A stretch of 64,000 nt of DNA from Anaerolineae bacterium (lineage in GTDB: Bacteria > Chloroflexota > Anaerolineae > UBA4142 > SHND01). This document shows positions 27,414 to 35,631 of the stretch, one piece after another. The DNA is taken from assembly GCA_020851635.1 (NCBI GenBank), contig JADZCJ010000144.1, forward strand, positions 62,001 through 126,000. The letters run 5' to 3'. Under the pieces are notes generated by a model. It was not told the DNA's origin. It searched no databases and saw nothing but the letters and a program-made list of their open reading frames with translations. A program made the position numbers and the translations under genes. The stretch's first letter is position 1. Each line of letters opens with the position of its first letter.

Positions 27414-28667
27414 TTAGCGGAACAGACGCGGGAGTTTCACTTTCCATTCTTGCGGTAAAAGCATTTCGAGCGCATCGTCGGCAGTGACGATTCCCTGCAA
27501 TTGGTTGTCCTCGTTGACAACGGGGATTGCGAGCAAATTGTATTTCGAGAGTTCTTCCAAAACCTCATCGCGCGGCGTCGTCAGCCCGGCATACACCGGG
27601 TTGGTCCGCATGAGCTGCTCGATTGGTGTCTCCGGCGCTGCCAAAACAAGATTGCTCAGTGACAATACTCCGAGCAGCTTGTCATCAGGGTCGAGCACAT
27701 AGACATAATAGATCATTTCCGCTTCCTGGGCATCCGGATCATTACGCAGGTATTCCAACGCCTGTCCAACCGAGATCTCGGGCGGCACCGAAGCGTAATT
27801 GGTCGTCATCAACCCGCCCGCGGTATCCTCCTGGTGCGCCAGCAGCTCTTGCACATCCTCGCGCTCTTCTTGCTCCATCAAGTCCAAGACCGCCTGGCGT
27901 TTTTCGGGCTCGAGTTCGTTCAACAAGTCAGCCGCCTCGTCCGGCTCCATCTCTTCGACAATGTCAGCCGCCCGTTCTTTGCTGAATGATTCCAGCACTT
28001 CTGCCTGAAAATCGGTCTCGAGTTCCATCAAGGTGTCGGCAATCTTTTCGTCGCCCAGATCGCGGATCAAATCGCCCGCGCGCCGCGGACCCACGTCCTC
28101 GAGAATTTCGGCAATGTCCGCGGGATGCAACTCGTTAAAGTTCTGACGCGACACATTCAAACGCACGCCCACCTCGGGCAAAAACGACAGGTCACACCAT
28201 GCGACGGCGTGGTTCGGGATTTGCCGATTGAATCGTTCGACAATGCGCTCGGCGAAATTCTCTACGCCCAGACGACGCAGCAGCCCGCGCCCGCCAACGT
28301 CAACGTTCAGCAGGCGATAATCGCTGCCGATGCGGCCCAATTCCAGATCGTTCACTCGCACCATACGGTGGTCTTCGACATCAATCACCTGCTTGTCCAT
28401 GACATCGCGCGCGAGATAGATTTCCTGCCCGGTCTCCTGATACGGTTGGGGCTGGGTCTGGAGGACAATGATGTTACCCGCCAAATCCTCAGTGCCAAGC
28501 CATGCGAGCAGGTTGGCTGCAGCATTCCCGTTTTTGAGCGCGAGCGCGACGACGCGCGGATAAGCCGATTTCTCTTCCGGCAGGATGAGCAAATCGTTCA
28601 AGCGCCCCAGCGTCATGCCGCGATGATCGCGGACCGCGCGCCCAATCAGTTCGGATAAATATGCCAT
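27414..28667 (-). CDS. Soluble PRC/MgtE-N/CBS protein
   Basis: 417 residues without any membrane segment. Two PRC-barrel-like modules (YLSELIGRAVRDHRGMTLG at the start, then DVMDKQVIDVEDHRMVRVND) occupy about 1-150. An MgtE intracellular N domain of acidic helical repeats follows (about 175-290: LHPADIAEILEDVGPRRAG, MEPDEAADLLNELEPEKR). The C-terminus is a CBS pair (about 295-405: AGGLMTTNYASVPPEISVG, LGVLSLSNLV, GIVTADDALEML). In MgtE channels the same N-CBS unit senses cytosolic Mg2+ and gates the pore, but here the pore is missing. Its partner may be the Nramp-type transporter 45 bp downstream. It starts 15 bp after the ccdA stop, so it is probably co-transcribed with the ccm run. Confidence 0.85.
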   Translation of the reverse strand: MAYLSELIGRAVRDHRGMTLGRLNDLLILPEEKSAYPRVVALALKNGNAAANLLAWLGTEDLAGNIIVLQTQPQPYQETGQEIYLARDVMDKQVIDVEDHRMVRVNDLELGRIGSDYRLLNVDVGGRGLLRRLGVENFAERIVERFNRQIPNHAVAWCDLSFLPEVGVRLNVSRQNFNELHPADIAEILEDVGPRRAGDLIRDLGDEKIADTLMELETDFQAEVLESFSKERAADIVEEMEPDEAADLLNELEPEKRQAVLDLMEQEEREDVQELLAHQEDTAGGLMTTNYASVPPEISVGQALEYLRNDPDAQEAEMIYYVYVLDPDDKLLGVLSLSNLVLAAPETPIEQLMRTNPVYAGLTTPRDEVLEELSKYNLLAIPVVNEDNQLQGIVTADDALEMLLPQEWKVKLPRLFR

Positions 28668-28682
28668 CAGCCGATTTTGAGA

Positions 28683-29441
28683 TTATTGGTTGAGCGAAAT
28701 GCCCATGATCCGGGCAAAGGTCTCTTCAAATTCAAAAATGAACGCGGGGGTGAGTTGGTAGAAATAGGCGTTCAGTACCTGAAAGCGGTCAGTCACCAGC
28801 ATGATGCCCACGAGGATCAGAATCGCGCCGCTGACCATCTCGATTGGGCGCAGATATTTGTTAAAGTTCCGGAGCCGCATCACCATCGTATCCAGCGCAA
28901 ACGCGGTGAGCAGAAACGGGACCCCCAAGCCCGCCGAATAGACCAGCAGCAGCGCCGTACCCTCCAACGCGGTCTGGGTCTGAGTGGCGGCGGTCAGGAT
29001 CAACGAAAGCATGGGACCCACACAGGGCGTCCATCCCGCCGCAAACGCCATGCCCGTAAGAAACGAACGCGGATAGCCGAGCTCGTTCATCCGCAGCTGG
29101 ACGCGCGTGTCTCGGTACAAAAACGGAAGCTTGATAATTCCGAGCATATTGACTCCGAAAATGATCAGAATCACGCCCGACACATGCGCCAGCCAGAACT
29201 TGTCAATAAATTGGGTGAGGGCAAACAAGGCGGACCAGATGGCGACAAAAATCGTCGTAAAGCCCGCGACAAAGACGAGCGCGTGCGACATGACCTGACC
29301 GCGCGGGACCGTCACGCCTTCGGGTGTCACTGCCGCACCGCTCAGATAGCCCAGATAAATTGGCACAAGCGGCAGCACACAGGGGGATAAAAACGACAAC
29401 ATGCCTGCCCCAAATGCCAGGATCAACAATGGCATATTCAT
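28683..29441 (-). CDS. ccdA: CcdA-type thiol-disulfide transporter
   Basis: 252 residues, six to seven TM segments. The two redox cysteines are in LSFLSPCVLPLVPIY (TM1) and AAGWTPCVGPMLSL (TM4), the defining pair of CcdA/DsbD-beta proteins. It carries reducing equivalents across the membrane to reduce apocytochrome c CxxCH thiols before heme ligation. It is embedded in the ccm cluster directly after the ccmD-like gene, with no extracytoplasmic thioredoxin (CcmG) in view. The C-terminal 25 residues (FEFEETFARIMGISLNQ) are amphipathic. Confidence 0.92.
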   Translation of the reverse strand: MNMPLLILAFGAGMLSFLSPCVLPLVPIYLGYLSGAAVTPEGVTVPRGQVMSHALVFVAGFTTIFVAIWSALFALTQFIDKFWLAHVSGVILIIFGVNMLGIIKLPFLYRDTRVQLRMNELGYPRSFLTGMAFAAGWTPCVGPMLSLILTAATQTQTALEGTALLLVYSAGLGVPFLLTAFALDTMVMRLRNFNKYLRPIEMVSGAILILVGIMLVTDRFQVLNAYFYQLTPAFIFEFEETFARIMGISLNQ

Positions 29442-29456
29442 ACGTACGTGCCCGTC

Positions 29457-29651
29457 CTACTCTTGGTCTTGGTCGTCCGATTCCGCAGGGCGCAGTTTTT
29501 TCAGCTCATCCACCTCCCTTTTCAGATCGCGATTGCGCCGCGAAATCGTCCACAAATACAAAAACAACAAGGTCCAAATGACGCCATAGGCAAAAAACAG
29601 AAAAGAGAGATTGCGTACTTCGCGCAAAATTTCGATCAGTCGTTCTTCCAT
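29457..29651 (-). CDS. CcmD-like small membrane protein
   Basis: 64 residues from ATG 29651 (GGGGATGAC before it); a TTG eight codons upstream is less likely. One TM segment (LSFLFFAYGVIWTLLFLYLW), then a basic stretch and a charged tail (RRNRDLKREVDELKKL, probably coiled). Size, topology and position immediately after ccmC match CcmD, which releases holo-CcmE from CcmC/CcmAB. Sequence conservation in CcmD is low, so the assignment depends on context. Short genes like this are often missed. Confidence 0.75.
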   Translation of the reverse strand: MEERLIEILREVRNLSFLFFAYGVIWTLLFLYLWTISRRNRDLKREVDELKKLRPAESDDQDQE

Positions 29652-29711
29652 GTCATCCCCACACGCGTCCAACAACAGGTCCGCCGCCGGTCATTGGACG
29701 CGTTGTTCTAT

Positions 29712-30404
29712 TTATTCTGCGTATTGTTCGCGCAGCTCTGCCACGTCACTTTCCAGTTCCGCCAACTTGGTGCGTTGGTACAACAAATAAAGATACAACA
29801 GAATCATCGCTGAAATGCACACAAACAGAGTAATGAGCATATTGGGCGTCATCCCAAAGGTAAATTCGCCGCCCGCCTCGCCTTCCAGCACCGGATGCAA
29901 GCCCTTCCATATACGCGGGGCAACCATGATAAACGGCACATCAATCGCGCCGATAAACGTAAAGACTGCCGCAATGCGCGCAATGGTCACATCATCGCGC
30001 GCTGACGCGCGCAGCATGATATAAGCGACATAGACAAGCCATAAAATCAGAAACGAGGTCAGGCGCGCTTCCCACGTCCACCAGGTGCCCCAGACGGGGC
30101 GCGCCCAGAGCATTCCGGTCGCAAGCGAAATCGCGCCAAAGAGGACGCCGAGCTCCATGCACGAATAACTGATGCGGTCATATTTGGGCTTGCCCGTCCG
30201 CAAAAAGAGGGCGGCCGTCACTGCCGCGAGAATGATCGAAATGATGGACGCGGCGTTCGAGCCCATGTGAAAGTAAAAAATCCGCTGGATCGAGCCCATG
30301 CTCGCTTCGGTCGGCGCAAAGACAAACGCAAAATAGAGCGCGACGGCGATGGCAATGAACGCCGCAATTCCAAGAAAGTCAGACCAGTTGCGTGTTTTGG
30401 TCAT
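29712..30404 (-). CDS. ccmC: Heme transfer protein CcmC
   Basis: 230 residues from ATG 30404, chosen because GAGGT lies seven bases before it; the ATG at 30410 abuts that site. Six TM segments. The tryptophan-rich WWD loop is WGTWWTWEARLTSFLILW, and the flanking heme-ligand histidine of the first outer loop is in RIFYFHMGSN. The second histidine-bearing loop has RIWKGLHPVLEG. It loads heme on CcmE at the outer face of the membrane. The C-terminal 25 residues form a charged coiled segment (KLAELESDVAELREQY) that resembles the tail of the ccmD-like protein. Confidence 0.93.
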   Translation of the reverse strand: MTKTRNWSDFLGIAAFIAIAVALYFAFVFAPTEASMGSIQRIFYFHMGSNAASIISIILAAVTAALFLRTGKPKYDRISYSCMELGVLFGAISLATGMLWARPVWGTWWTWEARLTSFLILWLVYVAYIMLRASARDDVTIARIAAVFTFIGAIDVPFIMVAPRIWKGLHPVLEGEAGGEFTFGMTPNMLITLFVCISAMILLYLYLLYQRTKLAELESDVAELREQYAE

Positions 30405-30429
30405 TCGCATACCTCACAGCCGGAGTTAA

Positions 30430-30456
30430 CGGGTTGTCAGAGTGAAATCAAATCAC
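30430..30456 (+). repeat. Dispersed repeat A, copy 3
   Basis: GGGTTGTCAGAGTGAAATCA followed by AATCAC, in the 76-bp gap between ccmB and ccmC. It is the only sizeable gap inside the ccm run. Confidence 0.6.
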
Positions 30457-30486
30457 GGTTATCGCGGGGATATGATGTCATACGCA

Positions 30487-31158
30487 CTATTCTTCGACGA
30501 CATATTCAAACGTCAAAAAGGCGGCTGTCACAAAAATGATATCGTACGCGACGAGCAGGGTGAACCAACCCTGATAATCGGAAAAAGGCAGGTTTTGCAG
30601 CGCGCCCTGCGTGATTTTGACAGCGGCGACCAGCAGCGGGACGAGCACCGGAAACATCAGGACGGGCAGCATTACCTCGCGCATGCGGGTGGACGCCGCA
30701 ATTGCCGAGAGGAGCGTTCCAATCGCCGAAAAGCCAAGCGTGCCCAGTATAATATACCCAACCAGCGGAAACCACATGATAGGCACGTTGAACAAAATCA
30801 CAAACAACGGCAGAGTCACCGCTTCCATCAACACGATAAAAATAAAATTGGCTGTCGCTTTGGCGAGAAAAATGGCGCCGCGATCAACGGGCGCCAAAAG
30901 CATCCCTTCCAAACTGCCCTTGTCGCGTTCGCGCGCAAACGAGCGCCCCAAACCCAGGATTCCGCTGAAACAGATTGCCACCCACAACAAGCCCGGTCCC
31001 AGGACCAGTATATCCACACCCTGCAATTCGAACGCGAAATTGAAAATGACAAGGACAAGGAGCGAAAAGACCAGCATGGCGCTCAAGACTTCACGAGTGC
31101 GCCATTCGATGGCGAGTTCTTTGCCAAGAATGGCGTAAACCTGACGGAGAAATCTCAT
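30487..31158 (-). CDS. ccmB: Heme exporter permease CcmB
   Basis: 223 residues, six TM segments, normal length. N-terminal IAIEWRTREVLSAMLVFSLL-like sequence (here LAIEWRTREVLSAMLVFSLL) and FARERDKGSLEGMLLAPVDR are strongly characteristic of CcmB. It forms the membrane part of the CcmAB ABC complex that helps release holo-CcmE from CcmC. Its ATG follows the ccmA stop directly (TAA then ATG), so translation is coupled. Confidence 0.93.
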   Translation of the reverse strand: MRFLRQVYAILGKELAIEWRTREVLSAMLVFSLLVLVIFNFAFELQGVDILVLGPGLLWVAICFSGILGLGRSFARERDKGSLEGMLLAPVDRGAIFLAKATANFIFIVLMEAVTLPLFVILFNVPIMWFPLVGYIILGTLGFSAIGTLLSAIAASTRMREVMLPVLMFPVLVPLLVAAVKITQGALQNLPFSDYQGWFTLLVAYDIIFVTAAFLTFEYVVEE

Positions 31159-31908
31159 TTACGCCTTTTTCTTGGCGGTCCCGCCGCGTTTGTCCGCCTG
31201 CTCTGCCGCCTGCGCCAACCGTCCCGCATACAGCTGCGCAAAGCCCGCCGCGTCCGTCCATTCACTGCGCGCGCCGTCATAAATGATTCTGCCGTTCCGC
31301 ATGATCAGCGCGCGGTCTGCCGCAACCAGACTGCGCTCGAATTCGTGCGACGAAAAAAGGACGGTCGCCCCATCCCCCCGCGCCTTTTCAAACAGTCCTG
31401 TCAGCACGATCGAAGAATTCTGGTCCAGCCCCGTCCAGGGTTCATCGAATAGCAAGACCCTGGGGTTGTGCAAGAGCGCCCGCGCCAGCGCCACCCTCTG
31501 CTGATAGCCCCGTGATAGAGTGCGGATCGTGTCGTCCAGACGCTTGTCAATGCCTACCTGTCTGGACACCTCCAGAATTCTTGCGTCAAGCCCGCCCAGA
31601 GCATACAGCCGCCCATAGTAGCGCAGGTTTTCATAGATTGACAACTCGTCGTACAACAACGTCTGGTGCCCAACATAACCGATGGTCGCCCGCGCCTTCA
31701 TCGCGCCATCGGGGATTTCGATGCGGTTGACCGCCACACGTCCGCGAGTGGGACGCGCGAGCGTGGCAAGAATCTTGAGGAGCGTGGACTTGCCTGCGCC
31801 ATTGGGACCGGCGAGCACGACCACCTGCCCCGCCTCGATCGTCAGCGTCGTGTTCTTGAGCGCCTGCCGCACGCCGTATGTCTTTTCCAGTCCAAGAGTC
31901 TCTATCAT
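31159..31908 (-). CDS. ccmA: Heme exporter ATPase CcmA
   Basis: 249 residues. ABC ATPase motifs: Walker A AGPNGAGKSTLLK, Q-loop region VGHQTLLYDEL, signature LSRGYQQRVALARALL, Walker B PRVLLFDEPWTGLD and switch His in FSSHEFE. It energises the CcmAB complex at the cytoplasmic membrane. The C-terminal 35 residues extend past the ABC fold and are Ala/Gln/Lys-rich. Its ATG overlaps the stop of the upstream membrane protein gene (ATGA). Confidence 0.93.
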   Translation of the reverse strand: MIETLGLEKTYGVRQALKNTTLTIEAGQVVVLAGPNGAGKSTLLKILATLARPTRGRVAVNRIEIPDGAMKARATIGYVGHQTLLYDELSIYENLRYYGRLYALGGLDARILEVSRQVGIDKRLDDTIRTLSRGYQQRVALARALLHNPRVLLFDEPWTGLDQNSSIVLTGLFEKARGDGATVLFSSHEFERSLVAADRALIMRNGRIIYDGARSEWTDAAGFAQLYAGRLAQAAEQADKRGGTAKKKA

Positions 31909-33056
31909 GGCACGACGTGCAGCTTGTCCTGAAGCAGTTCTGCTTTCAAGGCGGCGCGTTCTGTCATATACGTCTCATCGTCAATTTGTCCCGCGTCGTG
32001 CGCATCATCCAGACGCGCAAGCGCTTGCAGTTGTTCCATGCGTTCGCTGACCCGGCTCGATTTGGATCGGGTCGCGCGGCGTTGATAAAGCGGATACGCC
32101 AGCAGCGCCAGTCCGCCCAATCCCCCCCCCACCAAAAGAACAGCCTGCATCGTGCCGCTACTGTCAACTCCCGGCAGGTTGGATAGGGTTGCGATGAAAC
32201 GAGAACCCGCCTGCTGTGCGGGTCCCGTCCGCACAGTATAGAGCTGCCCGTTTTGCGATGTAAACGGCGCGCCGGGAGTGAGGTTGCTGCCGGACACGTT
32301 CACCCCTCCCGTCTCTGAAACGAGCAAACTAAAACCGCCGACATTCGTCGCCAACGGAATCTCGAGCCGGTAATCGGGCGGAGTAAAGGGCAGGGTAATG
32401 CCATAAAAAATAGAGGTCGTCGTCGGCAGGACGGGATACGAGACCGAGCCGTCCGGCTGTCGTTGAACGATGGTTTGATCGCGAACGTCCTCAAACTGCA
32501 CATCGCCCGCATTGTCGGGAACGGGCAGCGGCAAATAAAATGCGCGGTCGCTCGGGTTTGTCACCTGGACGAGTTGCAGACCATCAAAGCGTTTTGACTG
32601 CACATCCAGAATCAAATGGACGCGGTCCACAACAAAATCGGCAGGCAGAGTCTGCGTTTCGTATACCGTCACCGTGATGGGCGTGACGGCGGCGATTTCG
32701 GGAGGCATAATGTCCGAAAAGTAGCGGATGCCCGCATAGTCCACGCGCGTAAAATACGCTGTCCCATCGGTGATCACATCCGTAAACAGAAACTGGCCTT
32801 GCGCGTCAGTTGGCACGGTGCGTGTCACGGGTCCTGCCGTTGTGATTTGAAAGAGCGTCACCGGCACGTTCGCAATATTGGTTGCAGGCGCCGTCTGCGT
32901 ACCGTTGACAAGAACGCCCCGTATCTCGGTCGGTCCCGACACTTGCGCCTGAACCAAAGCGACCGTGAACCAGCCACCGGCGAGGAACAAGACAAGCGCC
33001 GCGCTAAAAAACGCGGCGCCTCGCACATGCATCAACCTATTTTTTCGCTCTGCCAT
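31905..33056 (-). CDS. ccm-cluster membrane protein with a CNA-type domain and a CcmI-like tail
   Basis: 383 residues. Signal peptide or TM at about 10-38 (FFSAALVLFLAGGWFTVALVQA). Residues 40-120 resemble a carboxypeptidase-regulatory/transthyretin-like module (EIRGVLVNGTQTAPATNIANV, DAQGQFLFTDV). A second beta-rich extracytoplasmic region follows (FDGLQLVQVTNPSDRAFYLPL, typical of proteins near ccm genes). A TM segment lies at about 313-333, and a cytosolic tail has ALARLDDAHDAGQIDDETYMTERAAL, cut here to its core LDDAHDAGQIDDETYM. That tail matches the CcmI-type pattern of the neighbouring gene. It may couple heme delivery to an extracytoplasmic sensor or assembly step; function is unproven. 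Confidence 0.7.
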   Translation of the reverse strand: MAERKNRLMHVRGAAFFSAALVLFLAGGWFTVALVQAQVSGPTEIRGVLVNGTQTAPATNIANVPVTLFQITTAGPVTRTVPTDAQGQFLFTDVITDGTAYFTRVDYAGIRYFSDIMPPEIAAVTPITVTVYETQTLPADFVVDRVHLILDVQSKRFDGLQLVQVTNPSDRAFYLPLPVPDNAGDVQFEDVRDQTIVQRQPDGSVSYPVLPTTTSIFYGITLPFTPPDYRLEIPLATNVGGFSLLVSETGGVNVSGSNLTPGAPFTSQNGQLYTVRTGPAQQAGSRFIATLSNLPGVDSSGTMQAVLLVGGGLGGLALLAYPLYQRRATRSKSSRVSERMEQLQALARLDDAHDAGQIDDETYMTERAALKAELLQDKLHVVP

Positions 33057-33545
33057 TCAACTCAACGCGTGTCCGCACTTGGCGCAAAATTTGTCACCCA
33101 CGTTGTGGGGTCGCCCGCAGTTCGTGCAAAACCTGCTTTCCGGTTCGACTTGGGGCAAAGATTTCGGTGACGTCGACGTTTTTTTTGCGGGCGCAGACGG
33201 GCGGTGACGCAGCGCCGCCACTTCTTGTTCGATTTCGTCGCTCGCTTTCTGCCCCTCGCCCTGTCCCCGCAAAATATCCAGCTCGCGTAAAATATCTGCG
33301 GCGCGCGCCATGTATTTTTCTCGCAGCGCCGTATAGTCGGCAGCGTCTAGTTTGCCCAGCTGGCGGTCCGTTTCCAGATCGCGCAGAGTCGCATAGACGC
33401 CGTCGCGCTGGGCGAGCAAATCGTCGAGCGTGGACGCGTTCACCGCGACGGGCTGAGAACGCGCGCGATACAACGGATACGCCAAAACGAGGAGCGCCAG
33501 TCCCAGAACAAGAACGGCGAGGACAAAATCCAGATTCGTTCCCAC
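33057..33545 (-). CDS. CcmI-like protein with a C-terminal zinc ribbon
   Basis: 162 residues from a GTG at 33545. TM at about 6-26 (FVLAVLVLGLALLVLAYPLY), then a cytosolic helical hairpin (LLAQRDGVYATLRDLETDRQ, LGKLDAADYTALREKYMARA) that matches CcmI N-terminal segments in c-type cytochrome assembly loci. A flexible Ser/Pro/Lys linker leads to a zinc ribbon with two CxxC motifs: CTNCGRPHNVGDKFCAKC. Classical CcmI carries a TPR chaperone domain outside the membrane instead. This version lacks it and puts a ribbon in the cytosol. Start and stop nearly abut its neighbours (4 bp to ccmF). Confidence 0.75.
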   Translation of the reverse strand: MGTNLDFVLAVLVLGLALLVLAYPLYRARSQPVAVNASTLDDLLAQRDGVYATLRDLETDRQLGKLDAADYTALREKYMARAADILRELDILRGQGEGQKASDEIEQEVAALRHRPSAPAKKTSTSPKSLPQVEPESRFCTNCGRPHNVGDKFCAKCGHALS

Positions 33546-33549
33546 TCGC

Positions 33550-35571
33550 TCACTCGCTCGGCGTCACATAACCACCCGCCGCGACCTGACGGCGCACACG
33601 TTCGCGAGCGCGCAGTTCCTGCGGGTCGGGCAGCATAGTCAAAAGGGTCGAGACCAGAAACAGAATCCCGCCCAACCAAACGAGCATCACCAGCGGGTTC
33701 ACAAAGGCGCGAAAACTGACGGTCTGGAAATTGTCCGTCCAACCCTGCACAATCAGATACAAATCGCGGCGCAGCCATGGGGTATCGTGCCAGATCGCCG
33801 GGTCGGTCATCTGCTGTTGCTGGCGTTCAAAGAATTTGACGGCAGGTTGCAAGGTGGTGATGCGTCGCCCGTTTTCATAGACGCCCACCGTTGCCGTCGT
33901 CACAATCGCTTCGCCGCTAATTTCGCCCGGCGTCAATCCTTCAAACACCAGCGTATAGCCGTTCGTCGTCCAGCTCTCGCCTTGCGAGAGCGCGGCAACC
34001 TGGTCCGTCGCATACGCGCGCGAGCCGATGATGCCGAGCGCAAGAATAAACACCGACAGGTGGACCAGATAGCCGCCGTAACGGCGGTGATTGCGCGAAA
34101 TGAGCTGCCAGAGCGCAGTCGGCAACCGTTCACGGGTGTTTTTCTGCCGCGCCTGTGCCGCCAACAAAATGTCGGTCGCCGTCGTGATGAATGAAAAGGC
34201 GAGGAGAGCGACGGCGAAAATGGAAAGCGGGTCGCGCGCGCCCAGAACAAAGCCGACGACCGTGAGCGCCGCCGTAAGCGCAAGCGGCACGACCATCTTT
34301 TTGCCCAATTTTGCCAGACTTGCTCCGCCCCAGCCAATCAGCGGTATCACGCCCATCAGCAGCACGATCAATCCCAAAAGCACGCCGACGACCAGATCGT
34401 AATAGGGCGCGCCCACGGTCAGCGTCTCACCCGTCAGCACCTCGCTAAAGACGGGCCACATGACCCCGATCAGAATCGCAATCGCCGCGCCGAGAAACAG
34501 CACGTTGTTGACGAGAAAAAGCACTTGACGCGACAAGAGCGAATCAAAATCGCTTTCGCTCCGCAGCTTGTCGAGGCGGAAAAACAACAGCGCCGTAGCG
34601 CCGAGCGCCATGAGCGCGGTGAAACCCAAAAACAGCGGACCGATCTCTGACTGGGCAAAGGCATGCACCGATTGCACGACGCCGCTGCGGGTGAGGAACG
34701 TCCCAAACAGGGTGAGGGTAAAGGTGATGATAATCAACCCCATGTTCCACACCTTGAGCATGCCTTTGCGCTCCTGCACCATGACCGAGTGCAAGAATGC
34801 TGTCCCGGCGAGCCAGGGCATCAACGCCGCGTTCTCGACCGGGTCCCAGCCCCAGTATCCGCCCCACCCCAACACGTCATACGCCCAGCGCCCACCGACG
34901 AGCAGACCGATAAACAAAAACATCCAGGGCACCAGCGTCCAGCGTCGTGTGGCGCGGATCCATGAATCATTCAGCCGGCCCGACAATAGCGCCGCCATCG
35001 CAAAACAAAACGGAATCGCAAAACCCACATAGCCGAGATACAACAGGGGGGGGTGAACCGACATGAGGGGATGCTGCAGCAGTGGATTCAATCCCGCGCC
35101 ATCCGGCGGCACGACTTGCATCCGCTCAAATGGTGAGGTGATAAAAGCGAGCAAAAATGCAAAAAACGTTTGAATCACCATCAACACCGCGACCACATAC
35201 GGCATGAGGTCTTGGTTGCTCTCCCATTTTTTCAGCACCACCACAAGCCCATAGATGGCAAGCACCCACGACCAAAAAAGCAGTGACCCGGACTGCCCGC
35301 CCCACAGCGCGGTCAACGAATAGGGAAAAATCGGCAGATCGCGCGAAGTATGATTCGCCACGAGCACGAGTGAAAAATCGCGCGTCAACAGCGAAAAAGC
35401 GATCGCAATCATCGCCACCGTAACCAGCGCGCCAAAGACGATGACGCCGTTGCGCGCGCTATCTGTCAGTTCCTGTATACGCTTGCGCCCGCCAATAAAC
35501 CCTGCAACCACGCTATACAGGGCGACCACAAACGAGACGGTCAAGGCAATAGAGCCAAGAGTTACGACCAT
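33550..35571 (-). CDS. ccmF: Cytochrome c heme lyase subunit CcmF
   Basis: 673 residues from ATG 35571; a TTG two codons earlier is possible. About 14 TM segments. The WWD domain is GGYWGWDPVENAALMPWLAG, with flanking His-bearing loops (QHPLMSVHPPLLYLGYVG, FLHSVMVQERKGM). A large outer loop near the C-terminus (about 500-630) contains LFLIV-poor beta structure (YTLVFEGLTPGEISGEAIVT) and KFFERQQQQMTDPAIW. CcmF takes heme from CcmE and ligates it to apocytochrome c. No CcmH gene is found in the cluster, as in some system-I variants. Confidence 0.93.
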   Translation of the reverse strand: MVVTLGSIALTVSFVVALYSVVAGFIGGRKRIQELTDSARNGVIVFGALVTVAMIAIAFSLLTRDFSLVLVANHTSRDLPIFPYSLTALWGGQSGSLLFWSWVLAIYGLVVVLKKWESNQDLMPYVVAVLMVIQTFFAFLLAFITSPFERMQVVPPDGAGLNPLLQHPLMSVHPPLLYLGYVGFAIPFCFAMAALLSGRLNDSWIRATRRWTLVPWMFLFIGLLVGGRWAYDVLGWGGYWGWDPVENAALMPWLAGTAFLHSVMVQERKGMLKVWNMGLIIITFTLTLFGTFLTRSGVVQSVHAFAQSEIGPLFLGFTALMALGATALLFFRLDKLRSESDFDSLLSRQVLFLVNNVLFLGAAIAILIGVMWPVFSEVLTGETLTVGAPYYDLVVGVLLGLIVLLMGVIPLIGWGGASLAKLGKKMVVPLALTAALTVVGFVLGARDPLSIFAVALLAFSFITTATDILLAAQARQKNTRERLPTALWQLISRNHRRYGGYLVHLSVFILALGIIGSRAYATDQVAALSQGESWTTNGYTLVFEGLTPGEISGEAIVTTATVGVYENGRRITTLQPAVKFFERQQQQMTDPAIWHDTPWLRRDLYLIVQGWTDNFQTVSFRAFVNPLVMLVWLGGILFLVSTLLTMLPDPQELRARERVRRQVAAGGYVTPSE

Positions 35572-35575
35572 AATC

Positions 35576-35629
35576 AAGTTGCAAGCCGCAGGTTACAGGT
35601 CGCCAGAAACTTGTAACCCGCAACTTGTC
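35576..35629. repeat. Imperfect inverted repeat between ccmE and ccmF
   Basis: AAGTTGC and GGTTACA are mirrored by TGTAACC and GCAACTT around a 14-nt centre, filling the 55-bp gap. It may act as a stabilising mRNA hairpin or partial terminator. Confidence 0.55.
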
Positions 35630-35631
35630 CG

